NCBI GenBank assembly: GCA_003439945.1
Contig: QVRM01005202.1
Coordinates: forward strand, 884,001 to 948,000
DNA from: Dermanyssus gallinae
Lineage: Eukaryota; Arthropoda; Arachnida; Mesostigmata; Dermanyssidae
Length of the DNA stretch: 64,000 bases
Reading direction: 5' to 3'
Positions 25,001 to 28,683 of this stretch are shown one piece after another. The notes under the pieces are model-generated. The model was not told the DNA's origin, did no database searches, and saw nothing but the letters and a program-made list of their open reading frames with translations. Position numbers and translations under genes: made by a program. Within the stretch, counting starts at the first letter, position 1; every line of letters starts with the position of its first letter.

Positions 25001-26415
25001 CGGCCAGTTGACTTAGAAGCGGGTCTTCCTTGTCTTCCTTATCTAGTTCTAGGCCGACGTCTTCCACCGCTGTTGGCTCGTCGCCCTGTTCCATGTTCGG
25101 CTCCGCGCTTAGATCCTTGTCCGGGTGAGAGCCCTTGTTCTCGTCCGATTTGTCGCCCGGTTCTTTGTCCAGCCGGGTGCCTTTCCCCTTATCCGGTTCC
25201 TTGCACTGAGGGGCTTGGCTTAAAAACATCTCGCTACCTGCAAGTGTGGCGGTAACCGGGGAAGATGCAAATCCACACCGTCGCAACACCACCATCAATC
25301 TCTGATTCGCCGTTTAAAGGCAATTTCGCCACCGTGGCAGTTGATGTAGAGCTAGCAGCAACTCTGACGACAATGCGCAGGAACCACACTGGAAGGCCTG
25401 ACACGACCAAACGATGACGATGAAAAACTTCGTAAGTCTCGACTCAATAGTCTACGTGGGCACCACTCGACAGCAGATGACCGAACACAAACCACACGGC
25501 AGCTGGAAACAGGCCGACTTACGGACATGTATATAGTACTATTTATTCAACTATAAGATGGCAGACAAAAGCAGTGTCGCCGAAAATAGCGCTGCGGCTG
25601 TCGCGCGACGCGTCGGCGGTAGTGAACGTCGCCACACAGTCATTTTACATGCACTCAATCTCGACATGCCCTCCGAAAAATCGTAATTACTCCGCAACCA
25701 CAGCTCGCATGGACATATGTTTGGTACCAAAATGATCGCCATGAATTGCGCATTGGCTGAATATGTCCGTTTTGAGCGCTGTGAGTGATTGTAGGGTTAT
25801 GATTCTAAAGTATTTGGCGTGAACGCTAATAAAGAACTTTATTTTTGGCGAATTCAGATGGAGCAGAATTTTATCACGAACACGATGGTGTACTTAGTTT
25901 CTGTCTAGGAAAACTGGTTGTCTCGCAACAGCACATTTTGTGCTCCTATGTCGGGCAAAAACACCAGTGTCACAAATTGTAGTAATTTCACTCTCACTCC
26001 GAAACAAGACTTCTCAGAGACCATGTTCCATTGGAAAAAATATTTGCTTTAACGAGCTCTACAATTCTGTATATCGCGCTTCAAATATTCCTGCAACACC
26101 CTGTATATATATATGCAATTTATAACAAGCATTCTGTCAATTCTGCTCTTGCTGCTCGCGTACGGTCGTACCGGTTTTGCGTTGCAGTTGTTGTCCAGCA
26201 AGAACATACCGGTGAGCTACGACAACGAGACGCGTCGTGTACGAATCAAGTTCGCCTCCCCGAGCGAGCTACGTGCAAGGCGTCCGCCAGGTGCGCGCGT
26301 GACGGCCACCAGGTATAGTAGCAGCAGTAGCAGCAGCAGCAGCAGTCAACGCATCCCCGCTACGCTTGTCTATGGTCAGAAGTCACCTTCGTCATCGTTC
26401 GTATACCGAGGTTAA
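2218..26415 (+). CDS. Unrecognised 13-exon gene encoding a Cys-free tandem-module protein (5' partial)
   Basis: Thirteen exons (2218-2557, 2769-2888, 5723-5827, 7237-7289, 7839-7977, 8473-8564, 12566-12713, 14574-14674, 14986-15103, 17815-17919, 18113-18168, 18731-18809, 26188-26415) splice with GT/AG sites and matching phases into 560 intact codons plus TAA. After a Thr/Ser-rich acidic start, the protein alternates two modules. The PR module is a hydrophobic strand, G-x-x-F, a (V/L/F)P(R/N/A)(D/E) motif and an amphipathic helix. The L module is a Leu-rich helix, (I/V/A)P(V/I), then a V-I-V-type strand. Alternate modules are most alike, so the period is about 145 residues. There is no cysteine and there are only two tryptophans in 560 residues, suggesting an extracellular, matrix or cuticle-like protein (inference). 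I recognise no family and assign no function. The 5' end, promoter and any signal peptide are not in view. Confidence 0.8.
2558..2768 (+). other. Intron 1 of repeat gene
   Basis: A 211-bp intron with donor GTGCGT and acceptor CATATTTCAG. No other feature was seen in it. Confidence 0.7.
2769..2888 (+). CDS. Repeat gene exon 2: L module (odd type)
   Basis: Forty codons, phase 0 in and out, between ATTTCAG and CAG|GTAGGT. It gives residues 114-153: LVASLSLLGVPVSLQQGRV, then VIVRKPTIPI and an acidic turn ending VDGNQ. It aligns with exons 6 and 10 (Leu-rich helix, G-x-P-V/I, R-x-V-I-x-R/T-R). The last residues belong to the first strand of the next PR module, so the following intron sits about ten residues further downstream than in the sister copy (exon 6/7). 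Confidence 0.8.
2951..3136 (-). mobile_element. tRNA-derived SINE, copy 1
   Basis: On the minus strand the element begins CCGAGCAAGATGG, has an A-box-like TGGCTTAGTGGC and a B-box-like GGTTCGAGGCC, then a shared unrelated tail (TAAATTGG..TGCATGG, TTTAGACAAAGTAAA..., AATCGGAGTGGA-like) ending near ATGAAAAAACCGTACACTG and an A-rich end. The same 170-190-bp unit recurs at 15983-16169 and 59612-59783, all on the minus strand. Shared tails outside the tRNA-like head argue for a SINE rather than a true tRNA gene. Confidence 0.75.
3755..3797. repeat. (TA)n microsatellite
   Basis: About 43 bp of perfect TA dinucleotide repeat in intron 2 of the repeat gene. Confidence 0.95.
4270..5080 (-). pseudogene. 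LINE RT C-terminal fragment with Cys-rich finger
   Basis: The minus strand encodes, with two stops near 4980, INMQKTEAMKFSHG and NKFTYLGITLVPSAKIFAAHIE (end of the RT domain), then an open stretch 4859-4430 with the post-RT region (FDMKITPIASYKIQLVWAKL, VKGLHTSAYNRLTYLLCNAP). Reading on past a frameshift to about 4290 gives a Cys/His cluster (CHEPCDTC..C..C...CVRYHGSKC). It is a 5'-truncated, decayed copy of the same LINE type as at 50240-51000. Assignment is by motif resemblance only. Confidence 0.65.
5723..5827 (+). CDS. Repeat gene exon 3: PR module (even type)
   Basis: Thirty-five codons, phase 0 at both ends, between GTGACAG and GTT|GTATGT. Residues 154-188 read ILVHVDSSTFTLPQEADRL, then a helix RVLWKEHPEYVY and TIVV. 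It aligns with exon 7 and with exons 11 plus 12: strand, x-x-x-F/Y-x-L-P, acidic helix and a final hydrophobic strand of Y/F-K/T-hydrophobic type. Confidence 0.8.
5828..7236 (+). other. Intron 3: microsatellites only
   Basis: The 1.4-kb intron holds (CA)n at about 6041-6057, a 49-bp (TA)n at 6183-6231, G runs at about 6694-6708 and 7046-7058 and a pyrimidine-rich acceptor (ttcttctcacgcag). No gene or transposon protein was recognised; the minus-strand frame at 6906-7124 is driven by Pro/Gly-type base runs. Confidence 0.6.
6183..6231. repeat. (TA)n microsatellite
   Basis: Nearly 50 bp of uninterrupted TA repeat. Confidence 0.95.
7237..7289 (+). CDS. Repeat gene exon 4: short L module (even type)
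   Basis: A 53-nt exon between TCACGCAG and AC|GTGAGT, phase 0 in and phase 2 out. Residues 189-205 read ELARLHYPLTVPSRDVS, with Thr 206 split across the intron. It corresponds to the start of exons 8 and 13 (L-L-A-Q-Y-H-I-P-V and L-L-S-S-K-N-I-P-V) but lacks their longer strand, part of which continues in exon 5. Its small size would hide it from simple ORF searches. Confidence 0.7.
7290..7838 (+). other. Intron 4
   Basis: A 549-bp AT-rich intron with several short TATATA runs and acceptor TTTGAACAG. Nothing else recognised. Confidence 0.65.
7839..7977 (+). CDS. Repeat gene exon 5: PR module (odd type)
   Basis: A 139-nt exon, phase 2 in and phase 0 out (GTG|GTAAGC). Residues 207-252 are WVSRIPAYDLSTTDDGQM, then VIQVEGERLQVPRDLPQL and a helix ATLVSPSMIV. 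This is a clear PR module with the VPRDL motif shared with exon 9 (FPRDL) and exon 1 (VPNDL). Confidence 0.85.
7978..8472 (+). other. Intron 5 with duplicated (TA)n-linked unit
   Basis: A 495-bp intron. It contains a direct duplication of a 29-bp unit (ttgggtagcaccatgtgtgt...) each followed by (TA)n, at about 8103-8206. The acceptor is cttgtctatctag. Confidence 0.7.
8103..8206. repeat. Two-copy tandem unit with (TA)n tails
   Basis: The unit ttgggtagcaccatgtgtgt...ctaca occurs twice, each copy followed by 22-28 bp of TA. The identity of both copies suggests recent unequal exchange or slippage through the TA tracts. Confidence 0.9.
8473..8564 (+). CDS. Repeat gene exon 6: L module (odd type)
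   Basis: A 92-nt exon between TATCTAG and CAG|GTAGGC, phase 0 in and phase 2 out. Residues 253-282 read AIITRLQQIGIPVKYANNRV, then IVTRETTSSY with Arg 283 split. It is very close to exon 10 (…RLVITRERTTSYR), the best evidence that exons 6-9 and 10-13 arose by duplication of a multi-exon block. Confidence 0.85.
9240..9340. repeat. Diverged interspersed repeat, copy A
   Basis: Shares with 12171-12280 an ordered series of blocks (GCCGGATTTGGCGGAC, AAGTTCTcttGTgtA, ATAGGTGaCGTTGtGgTcGa). About 100 bp, both on the plus strand, both in intron 6. Its origin is unknown; it could be a MITE remnant. Confidence 0.45.
10082..11362 (+). mobile_element. Complete mariner element, 1281 bp
   Basis: Both ends carry the same 28-bp inverted repeat starting CAGGTAGTTCAATAAGTTCT, flanked by the TA target duplication (10080-10081 and 11363-11364). 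The length and transposase position are typical of mauritiana/irritans mariners. The element sits in intron 6 of the repeat gene in the same orientation as the gene, and splicing out of the intron would leave the gene intact. Confidence 0.95.
10250..11296 (+). pseudogene. Mariner transposase, inactivated by one stop and a catalytic Asp loss
   Basis: The frame 10250-11296 has 348 sense/stop positions plus the final stop, full family length. Residues 1-110 form the paired-HTH DNA-binding region (KRGRRSTEDELRPG linker). The first catalytic Asp is Asp158 in MTVDESRVHHYTPE. A single TAG at 10943-10945 (codon 232) splits the frame. The second catalytic position is Gly252 in FHQGNAPAH, where active mariners have Asp. 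The third is present, Asp287 in SPDLAPSDYFLF, with the D34D spacing preserved. With both a stop and a missing metal ligand it cannot be active; the low number of lesions implies a fairly recent insertion. Confidence 0.95.
12171..12280. repeat. Diverged interspersed repeat, copy B
   Basis: Partner of the repeat at 9240-9340 (GCCGGATCTGGCGGGT, AAGTTCTCTTGTACAC, AATAGGTGGTGTTGAGCT). Confidence 0.45.
12566..12713 (+). CDS. Repeat gene exon 7: PR module (even type)
   Basis: A 148-nt exon between GATTTCAG and AAG|GTAAGA, phase 2 in and phase 0 out. Residues 284-332: IEVEVRSRGNRLISVVIVMN, then GQRFELPRDTEKFQQVIKTE and PEVTFKLFK. This is the most canonical PR module, with G-Q-R-F-x-L-P-R-D and the closing strand TFKLFK, which matches NYKIFQ of exon 12. 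Confidence 0.85.
12714..14573 (+). other. Intron 7: (TA)n and decayed RT fragments
   Basis: The 1.86-kb intron holds a 30-bp (TA)n at about 12731-12761 next to the donor, and a decayed plus-strand RT fragment near 13500-13900 (FVDYVKALDKA, an RT domain A motif). A further short open frame at 13898-14200 I cannot assign. The acceptor is ttacacgtctttacag. Confidence 0.55.
13500..13900 (+). pseudogene. Non-LTR retrotransposon RT remnant
   Basis: Translated with stops, this region gives QSAFEQAAAELQDQLHVVF then VDYVKALDKAP, resembling the region around the first RT aspartate (F-x-D-x-x-K-A-F-D). It is heavily decayed and short; family placement is not possible by eye. Confidence 0.45.
14574..14674 (+). 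CDS. Repeat gene exon 8: L module (even type)
   Basis: A 101-nt exon between CTTTACAG and ACT|GTACGT, phase 0 in and phase 2 out. Residues 333-365: LLAQYHIPVEFDQESGTVSF, then TFDDDSGHQPPSE with Leu 366 split. It matches exon 13 at the same spacing (LLSSKNIPV, then PSEL), which supports both as the even-type L module. Confidence 0.85.
14675..14985 (+). other. Intron 8
   Basis: A 311-bp AT-rich intron with repeated GTATAATxTATGTA motifs near 14840-14895 and acceptor cccttctcttag. Confidence 0.7.
14986..15103 (+). CDS. Repeat gene exon 9: PR module (odd type)
   Basis: A 118-nt exon, phase 2 in and phase 0 out (CAG|GTGAGG). Residues 367-405: PYEIISQQGNIIIRIGSDDF, then EFPRDLQRLSAMLDHNTLQ. It aligns with exon 5 (DLPQLATLV) and exon 1 (DLPNISNVL): the odd-type PR modules share PxDL and a shorter helix without the closing F-K strand. 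Confidence 0.85.
15290..15960 (+). pseudogene. LINE RT fragment, 3' side, plus strand
   Basis: With several stops it reads LDFQNAFNTASSF (RT domain A) and further on YLDTLGSPLTSGERREHFL, the post-palm region seen in LINEs with the C-terminal module present at 28684-29370. It starts at the same RT position where the minus-strand piece at 16196-16960 breaks off. Confidence 0.5.
15983..16169 (-). mobile_element. tRNA-derived SINE, copy 2
   Basis: Same unit as 2951-3136: minus-strand head CCGAGCAAGATGGCTTAGTG, B-box-like GGTTCGAGACC, then the shared tail through TTAGACAAGGTAAATGCCGG to an A-rich end (about 15971-15983). Confidence 0.75.
16196..16960 (-). pseudogene. LINE RT fragment, 5' side, minus strand
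   Basis: The minus strand shows a pre-RT linker (SSLARGLGSFTPDHLKRLLP), then KNKTGGYRLIGIGYTLRRLA (the G-x-R-P-I-x-x-G-x-x-x-R-R-L region) and GADLIAHRACTFLE. It ends at VLKS..F, just before domain A. It has frameshifts. The 59868 copy (KNGCVRPIACGSTIRR) is the same family. Confidence 0.6.
17815..17919 (+). CDS. Repeat gene exon 10: L module (odd type)
   Basis: A 105-nt exon between AATTTCCAG and CAG|GTGAGG, phase 0 both ends. Residues 406-440: TLVAELRSFGAPIEMRGSRL, VITRERTTSYRISLQ. It is nearly identical in pattern to exon 6, but the donor lies four residues further on, so the intron phase differs (0 here, 2 after exon 6). Confidence 0.85.
18113..18168 (+). CDS. Repeat gene exon 11: first half of PR module
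   Basis: A 56-nt exon between TGTCATAG and CAG|GTATGA, phase 0 in, phase 2 out. Residues 441-458: VTTMRGQPIKAVVTINND, with Arg 459 split. An extra intron, absent from the sister modules, cuts the PR module just before its Y-x-L-P motif. The intron before it is 193 bp. Confidence 0.8.
18169..18730 (+). other. Intron 11 (extra intron)
   Basis: A 562-bp AT-rich intron with a 34-bp (TA)n at 18205-18238. No transposon protein seen. The acceptor AATCCCCCAG is unusually C-rich. Confidence 0.65.
18731..18809 (+). CDS. Repeat gene exon 12: second half of PR module
   Basis: A 79-nt exon, phase 2 in and 0 out (CAG|GTAAGC). Residues 460-485: YQLPADEERFQAFLAKEPSI, NYKIFQ. With exon 11 it forms a full even-type PR module matching exon 7 (KTEPEVTFKLFK against AKEPSINYKIFQ). 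Confidence 0.85.
19835..22807 (-). pseudogene. LINE ORF2: AP endonuclease, reverse transcriptase, CCHC; two premature stops
   Basis: Read straight through, 22807-19835 is one frame of about 990 codons interrupted only by TGA at 21314-21316 and TAG at 20186-20188. The endonuclease domain (about residues 1-220) shows LLLSEPNKSW, VGGDFNAAAREWGS, TFIDLTLGT and SDHAYISF. The RT domain shows KAPGPDGIPAEA, ILALIRKPGK, YRPICLLDTIGK, LLDVRNAFNSLRW, GVPQGSVLGPLLWN and AYADDLAIM. The C-terminus has CVTCETGEVDDVTHTVCFCP, the CCHC of R1-type proteins. The first stop interrupts NM*LTAEL where Arg is expected (CGA to TGA); the second is VT*LNRGHGE, where Trp is common. No ATG opens the frame at its 5' end, so its initiation is unclear. 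Confidence 0.9.
22821..23333 (-). CDS. Extra 170-codon ORF between LINE ORF1 and ORF2, with an internal duplication
   Basis: It starts at an ATG overlapping the last 14 nt of ORF1b in another frame and ends 13 nt before the ORF2 frame. It is strongly basic. Two tandem copies of about 45 residues are visible: NREHVVKRLKRTVLPDEKHF followed by SDHPYYTQYNAAKPIASRP, and KREHASRVLNQIALPDEELF followed by KDSYYIEYDVGKTINPRP. R1-type elements are normally described with two ORFs, so this is unusual. I recognise no domain. The end is Lys/Arg/Asn-rich (KKRKRNKN), a possible nuclear or RNA-binding tail (inference). Confidence 0.6.
   Translation of the reverse strand: MTQHKKTQVNCSRSRASHQTLKEIATRKRAVIGDRRGGSDSTFYRRRMKPRFNLTIRNREHVVKRLKRTVLPDEKHFSDHPYYTQYNAAKPIASRPSSILKHISLTTRKREHASRVLNQIALPDEELFKDSYYIEYDVGKTINPRPPPIVQNEPQAAKQKKRKRNKNING
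23320..24381 (-). CDS. LINE ORF1b: gag-like protein with three CCHC zinc knuckles
   Basis: 353 codons. Residues about 60-200 contain an RRM-like gag region (KYNVRVTKVQRLTSGDMRL ... FIIRDLLEGTSQGDVEQAL). Residues about 207-268 contain three knuckles: CQRCQRVGHHARTC, CHKCGDLGHISNEC and CYNCGGAGHSANSAAC. A Pro/Gln/Asp-rich tail follows. Its ATG overlaps the stop of ORF1a as ATGA. Known role of such proteins: binding element RNA and packaging it into RNPs. It is open and undamaged. Confidence 0.85.
   Translation of the reverse strand: MTSQGEAKGVNKLLECIARKHNIQMGVTQGKNRKGQQARGGARAPSGTSILLQREQGVSYADTLKRLGSMVDPTKYNVRVTKVQRLTSGDMRLIVAETAEGGSASFIEALTTKGGAQASRDTSTPRKFIIRDLLEGTSQGDVEQALKQVIGSAAPLAVEKPQKGYRDRWSAVARVNHSDAAKLTELGKVPIGWASCPISEWVTVPTCQRCQRVGHHARTCTFELVETKRCHKCGDLGHISNECAKAPSCYNCGGAGHSANSAACPNYRSKITEARRQRGQPDLAPTRQNNVAAPPAPTRQQENPTDNAADASDQTANTAEDDDGFRQPSRKRTVRSPPTNLRAAKFQNRNDAT
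24378..25298 (-). CDS. LINE ORF1a: acidic coiled-coil N-terminal ORF
   Basis: 306 codons, ending in an ATGA overlap with ORF1b. Residues about 30-85 are an acidic/Lys tract of imperfect repeats (LDKEPGDKSDENKGSHPDKD). Residues about 95-175 look coiled-coil (Leu/Lys/Arg/Glu-rich), and the C-terminus has VALVAIRLPKD-type strand sequence. In related R1 elements ORF1 is usually a single protein. Here it is either split by one frameshift or translated as two coupled ORFs; the sequence alone does not decide. Confidence 0.65.
   Translation of the reverse strand: MMVVLRRCGFASSPVTATLAGSEMFLSQAPQCKEPDKGKGTRLDKEPGDKSDENKGSHPDKDLSAEPNMEQGDEPTAVEDVGLELDKEDKEDPLLSQLAEMMKLIDDMYRVTASTKNMQTVVKSSTEQLRSLVREAIRTEKARRAERQRAAILKTDKISRQVEAINTLIARCNTEDDLKDLLSRDWPDGAYNNVSHYKESILRESPLRVLIAREEDPVDSATWRNMANQFQGIAGEPGKKVGAVLSRTIQETGDDGLPTARALVAIRLPKDTTPWEEGEMIEKAVVKAIELRNKHEALQDNAPMPT
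25299..25589. other. LINE 5' region and junction
   Basis: Non-coding sequence upstream of ORF1a (minus strand), probably the LINE 5' UTR to about 25540, then about 50 bp of host sequence before the foldback arm. Target-site duplications were not identified. Confidence 0.4.
25590..26103 (+). mobile_element. Solo arm of the 33957-35001 foldback element
   Basis: Collinear with 34437-35001: the loop block GCGCTGCGGCTGTCGCGCGA, CACACAGTCATTTTACATGC, GGTACCAAAATGATCG, TTGTCTCGCAACAGCACATT, ATGTCGGGCAAAA and the terminal ATATTCCTGCAACACCCTG, followed by TA. The opposite arm is missing. It lies just upstream of exon 13 of the repeat gene, so it must have inserted very close to the splice acceptor. 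Confidence 0.85.
26188..26415 (+). CDS. Repeat gene exon 13: L module, Ser-rich tail and stop
   Basis: Starts after GCGTTGCAG, phase 0. Residues 486-560: LLSSKNIPVSYDNETRRV, RIKFASPSELRARRPPG, then a ten-Ser run (AGC/AGT repeat) and a short tail ending FVYRG-stop. The first nine residues align without gaps with exon 8. A possible donor, CCACCAG|GTATAG at 26312 in phase 2 (like exon 6), would remove the Ser tail and imply more exons, but I found no further module downstream. The in-frame stop plus a nearby AATAAA favour a terminal exon. Confidence 0.7.
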   Translation: MLSSKNIPVSYDNETRRVRIKFASPSELRARRPPGARVTATRYSSSSSSSSSSQRIPATLVYGQKSPSSSFVYRG

Positions 26416-26611
26416 TAGGTTAACGGCAAACGGTCAAACAACTGCCTGTCTGCCAGCCAGAATACCGATTGGACAGGCGATGTGTCAAGGCTCGCGCCCG
26501 GCCCAGTAGCACAGCATGACGGATAGCATGATACAGGGATGGACGAGCGGCGGTACGCAGCGTGCACCGATGATAAAAACAGTTTATATATATATATATA
26601 TATAGTATCGA

Positions 26612-26617
26612 AATAAA
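26612..26617 (+). promoter_or_regulatory. Candidate polyadenylation signal AATAAA
   Basis: It lies about 200 bp after the stop codon of exon 13, just past a short (TA)n (26585-26603). A reasonable 3' end for the repeat gene, but AATAAA is frequent in AT-rich DNA. Confidence 0.4.
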
Positions 26618-26619
26618 GA

Positions 26620-27727
26620 TGGAGATCTTGAGCAGAGGGGAAATGTGAGGGTTAAAAGTGGAGTGCCCGGGCACACTGTGGACGGGTTCCTGCCATAGCT
26701 CCAGTCTTCTATGAAGCCCGTACTATGCAAAATTGAGACATACAGCCACAAACGGTAGAAGGCTATTGTAATCAAATATGGTGAGCCCAGCACACCATCT
26801 GGAAAGCCTATCCTCCTAGTCAATATACAATAAATGGCATCTATAGAAAAAACATCAATGTTTGATTCAATTTATTTATTATTAATTCATCAATGTTTGA
26901 TTTAATTATTTATCCATTAGCATTTTGCCTACCTATCTACTATACTTAAATACTTACGATACCTACTACGCTCGAACAGGCCAACTCAGGCTCTATAAAC
27001 TAGTAGTCGCTTCGAAATACACGAATTCATTTTCCCAGCCATAACTTGCGTATTATTACGCTGACCCGACTGATTAGTTAGAACCGTTGCGTTTGGTAGA
27101 AATGCATAATAGAATGCATGCTTCAGTCATCGACCTGCAGGCCTTTCCGGCCCTCCTAACGGACCGAGCGCTCGCAGCGGACATGTAGAGCTTCCTCTTC
27201 CAGATGACCGACATTGTTCCCTGGCCTGTTCGATGGCTTCGTGGCTGGCATTCTCTGTAAGGCATTGTCATCGGACGTCATTGGACATCAGTTTGTCTTC
27301 TGCAATATCTGGTGAACCTTGAGACTTCTGCTTGTGTCAAACCGCCTCTCGATTATCATCGCAGACCCATACGAGTCTTTTTGCACGGTCTACGAACAAT
27401 CTGTTGTTTGTCGAAGGTTTTATGTGGCTGTCACACCGAACCTGTCGGTCTCGAGGTGGTTATGAGTAATGTTTGTTGTAACTAGATTTAGCCGTGAGTA
27501 ACTATTTTCAGTCGTCGGTAGACGCGGTTGAAACTTATATGTAGTTTATTCTGAAGCGTCATTCTGATTTCTAATAAGACTTAAAAAATATGTGTTGGGA
27601 TACCTGCCTAACATTGCAATATTTTTTTTATTTGACTGGTTTTTCCTCAAGCTCAACGTATGTAAATTATAGATATGTAGACGAGATCGGGCCTATCTTA
27701 AACAGCACGTTAGTCGGTACTCAACAG

Positions 27728-27768
<41 letters not shown>

Positions 27769-27990
27769 AAACATTCGCCTTGCGTGTGATTCTCTTACCA
27801 CGCGCGAGGCAAACATGCAATCTCGATTCATTATCTTAATTCTTGCGATACATTTGCCATTATTTGGCTTTTCAAAAAAGTGGTTAATAATATTTGGCCT
27901 CAAGAGCCGTGAGAGTCCCCGTTCTTCGTAAATAAAGTTGTCGAATATTCTATGCAGAGCCTTTTCAGGAATTTCCTATAAGTACCCTTA
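26620..27990. other. No recognised gene
   Basis: AT-rich, with a duplicated CATCAATGTTTGATT motif at about 26851-26905 and a 37-bp (TA)n at 27730-27766. No exon or transposon protein could be supported. Confidence 0.5.
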
Positions 27991-27999
27991 ATCTTAAAT

Positions 28000-28375
28000 A
28001 CGCGTTTGCACAAATATGGGCTTCTGGGAAGAGGTGAGCTCTATGAAAGTCTAGATAACACAATCGATTTAGGCAAAGAAAGATTCATCTTTATGTTATT
28101 AGTGATGACACAACGGAATAACACATTTACAAGTACAATAGTGGATTTTAATTTATGCAGAGAACACAAAATCCGTCGAATTTCCTGTAATATTTACGAT
28201 TGACAGTCTTAACCTGTTGAGCGAATGGTCTAAGTTGGGGAAGCCGTGCTTTTGAAACTAGACGTTTCGGAACAAAGAGCTTAATTGTCACTGAACCAGC
28301 GACCGATACTATCGACCGCGGACTGCAGCACAGCATGCGCTGAGGAAAATATAGTTTTAGATCGCCCGCGTACAA
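28000..28375 (-). pseudogene. CR1/L2-like LINE RT remnant
   Basis: The minus strand reads YAGDLKLYFP (the YADD box with D to G) at the 28375 end. The block at 28088-28150 matches 31165-31235 of the LINE at 30.7-33.9 kb (catctttat...aacacatttacaagta). It is a short decayed copy of that family. Confidence 0.55.
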
Positions 28376-28683
28376 AATGTACTAATAAACGAAATATAAG
28401 ATTTGGTGTGTAAAATAAAGTGTTGCATACAACAGTGGGACCCTAGAGACGCCAGTCGGGGCTCACTAAGAGTTTTCCCGCATTTCACTCGATTGACAAT
28501 TGCTTGTGCAAAAGAGCGGCAAGCCATTTACGAGTATGTAGATCGAGCTGGAGCGCGTTCGTCTTGCCAACAACAAGTCTACGACGGACTTTATCAAAGG
28601 CACTCCTCAGATTGAAGTATAACAATGAATGCCCGTGTTAGCGCGTATGCACGCGAATGTCAATCGTTTGCCATTTCTAACAG

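Larger units (their letters stand above)
19718..25540 (-). mobile_element. R1-like non-LTR retrotransposon, nearly full length
   Basis: The order on the minus strand is a 5' region (25540-25299), ORF1a, ORF1b with three zinc knuckles, a small extra ORF, and ORF2 with endonuclease, RT and a terminal CCHC. The 3' end is an A-run seen on the plus strand as T(11) at about 19720-19730, followed by (TA)n. The ORF2 start (KILQINVARSRRAHDVL) and the C-terminal NRGHGETTYHLTQVLTGHGC match the R1 clade and relatives. Only two premature stops were found in ORF2, so the copy is young. Confidence 0.85.
18810..26187 (+). other. Intron 12: 7.4 kb, holding an R1-like LINE and a foldback arm
   Basis: Contains a 36-bp (TA)n at 19034-19069, an unassigned AT-rich stretch 19070-19700, the 5.8-kb minus-strand LINE (about 19718-25540) and a single foldback arm (about 25590-26103) that ends only 84 bp before exon 13. 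Confidence 0.65.
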
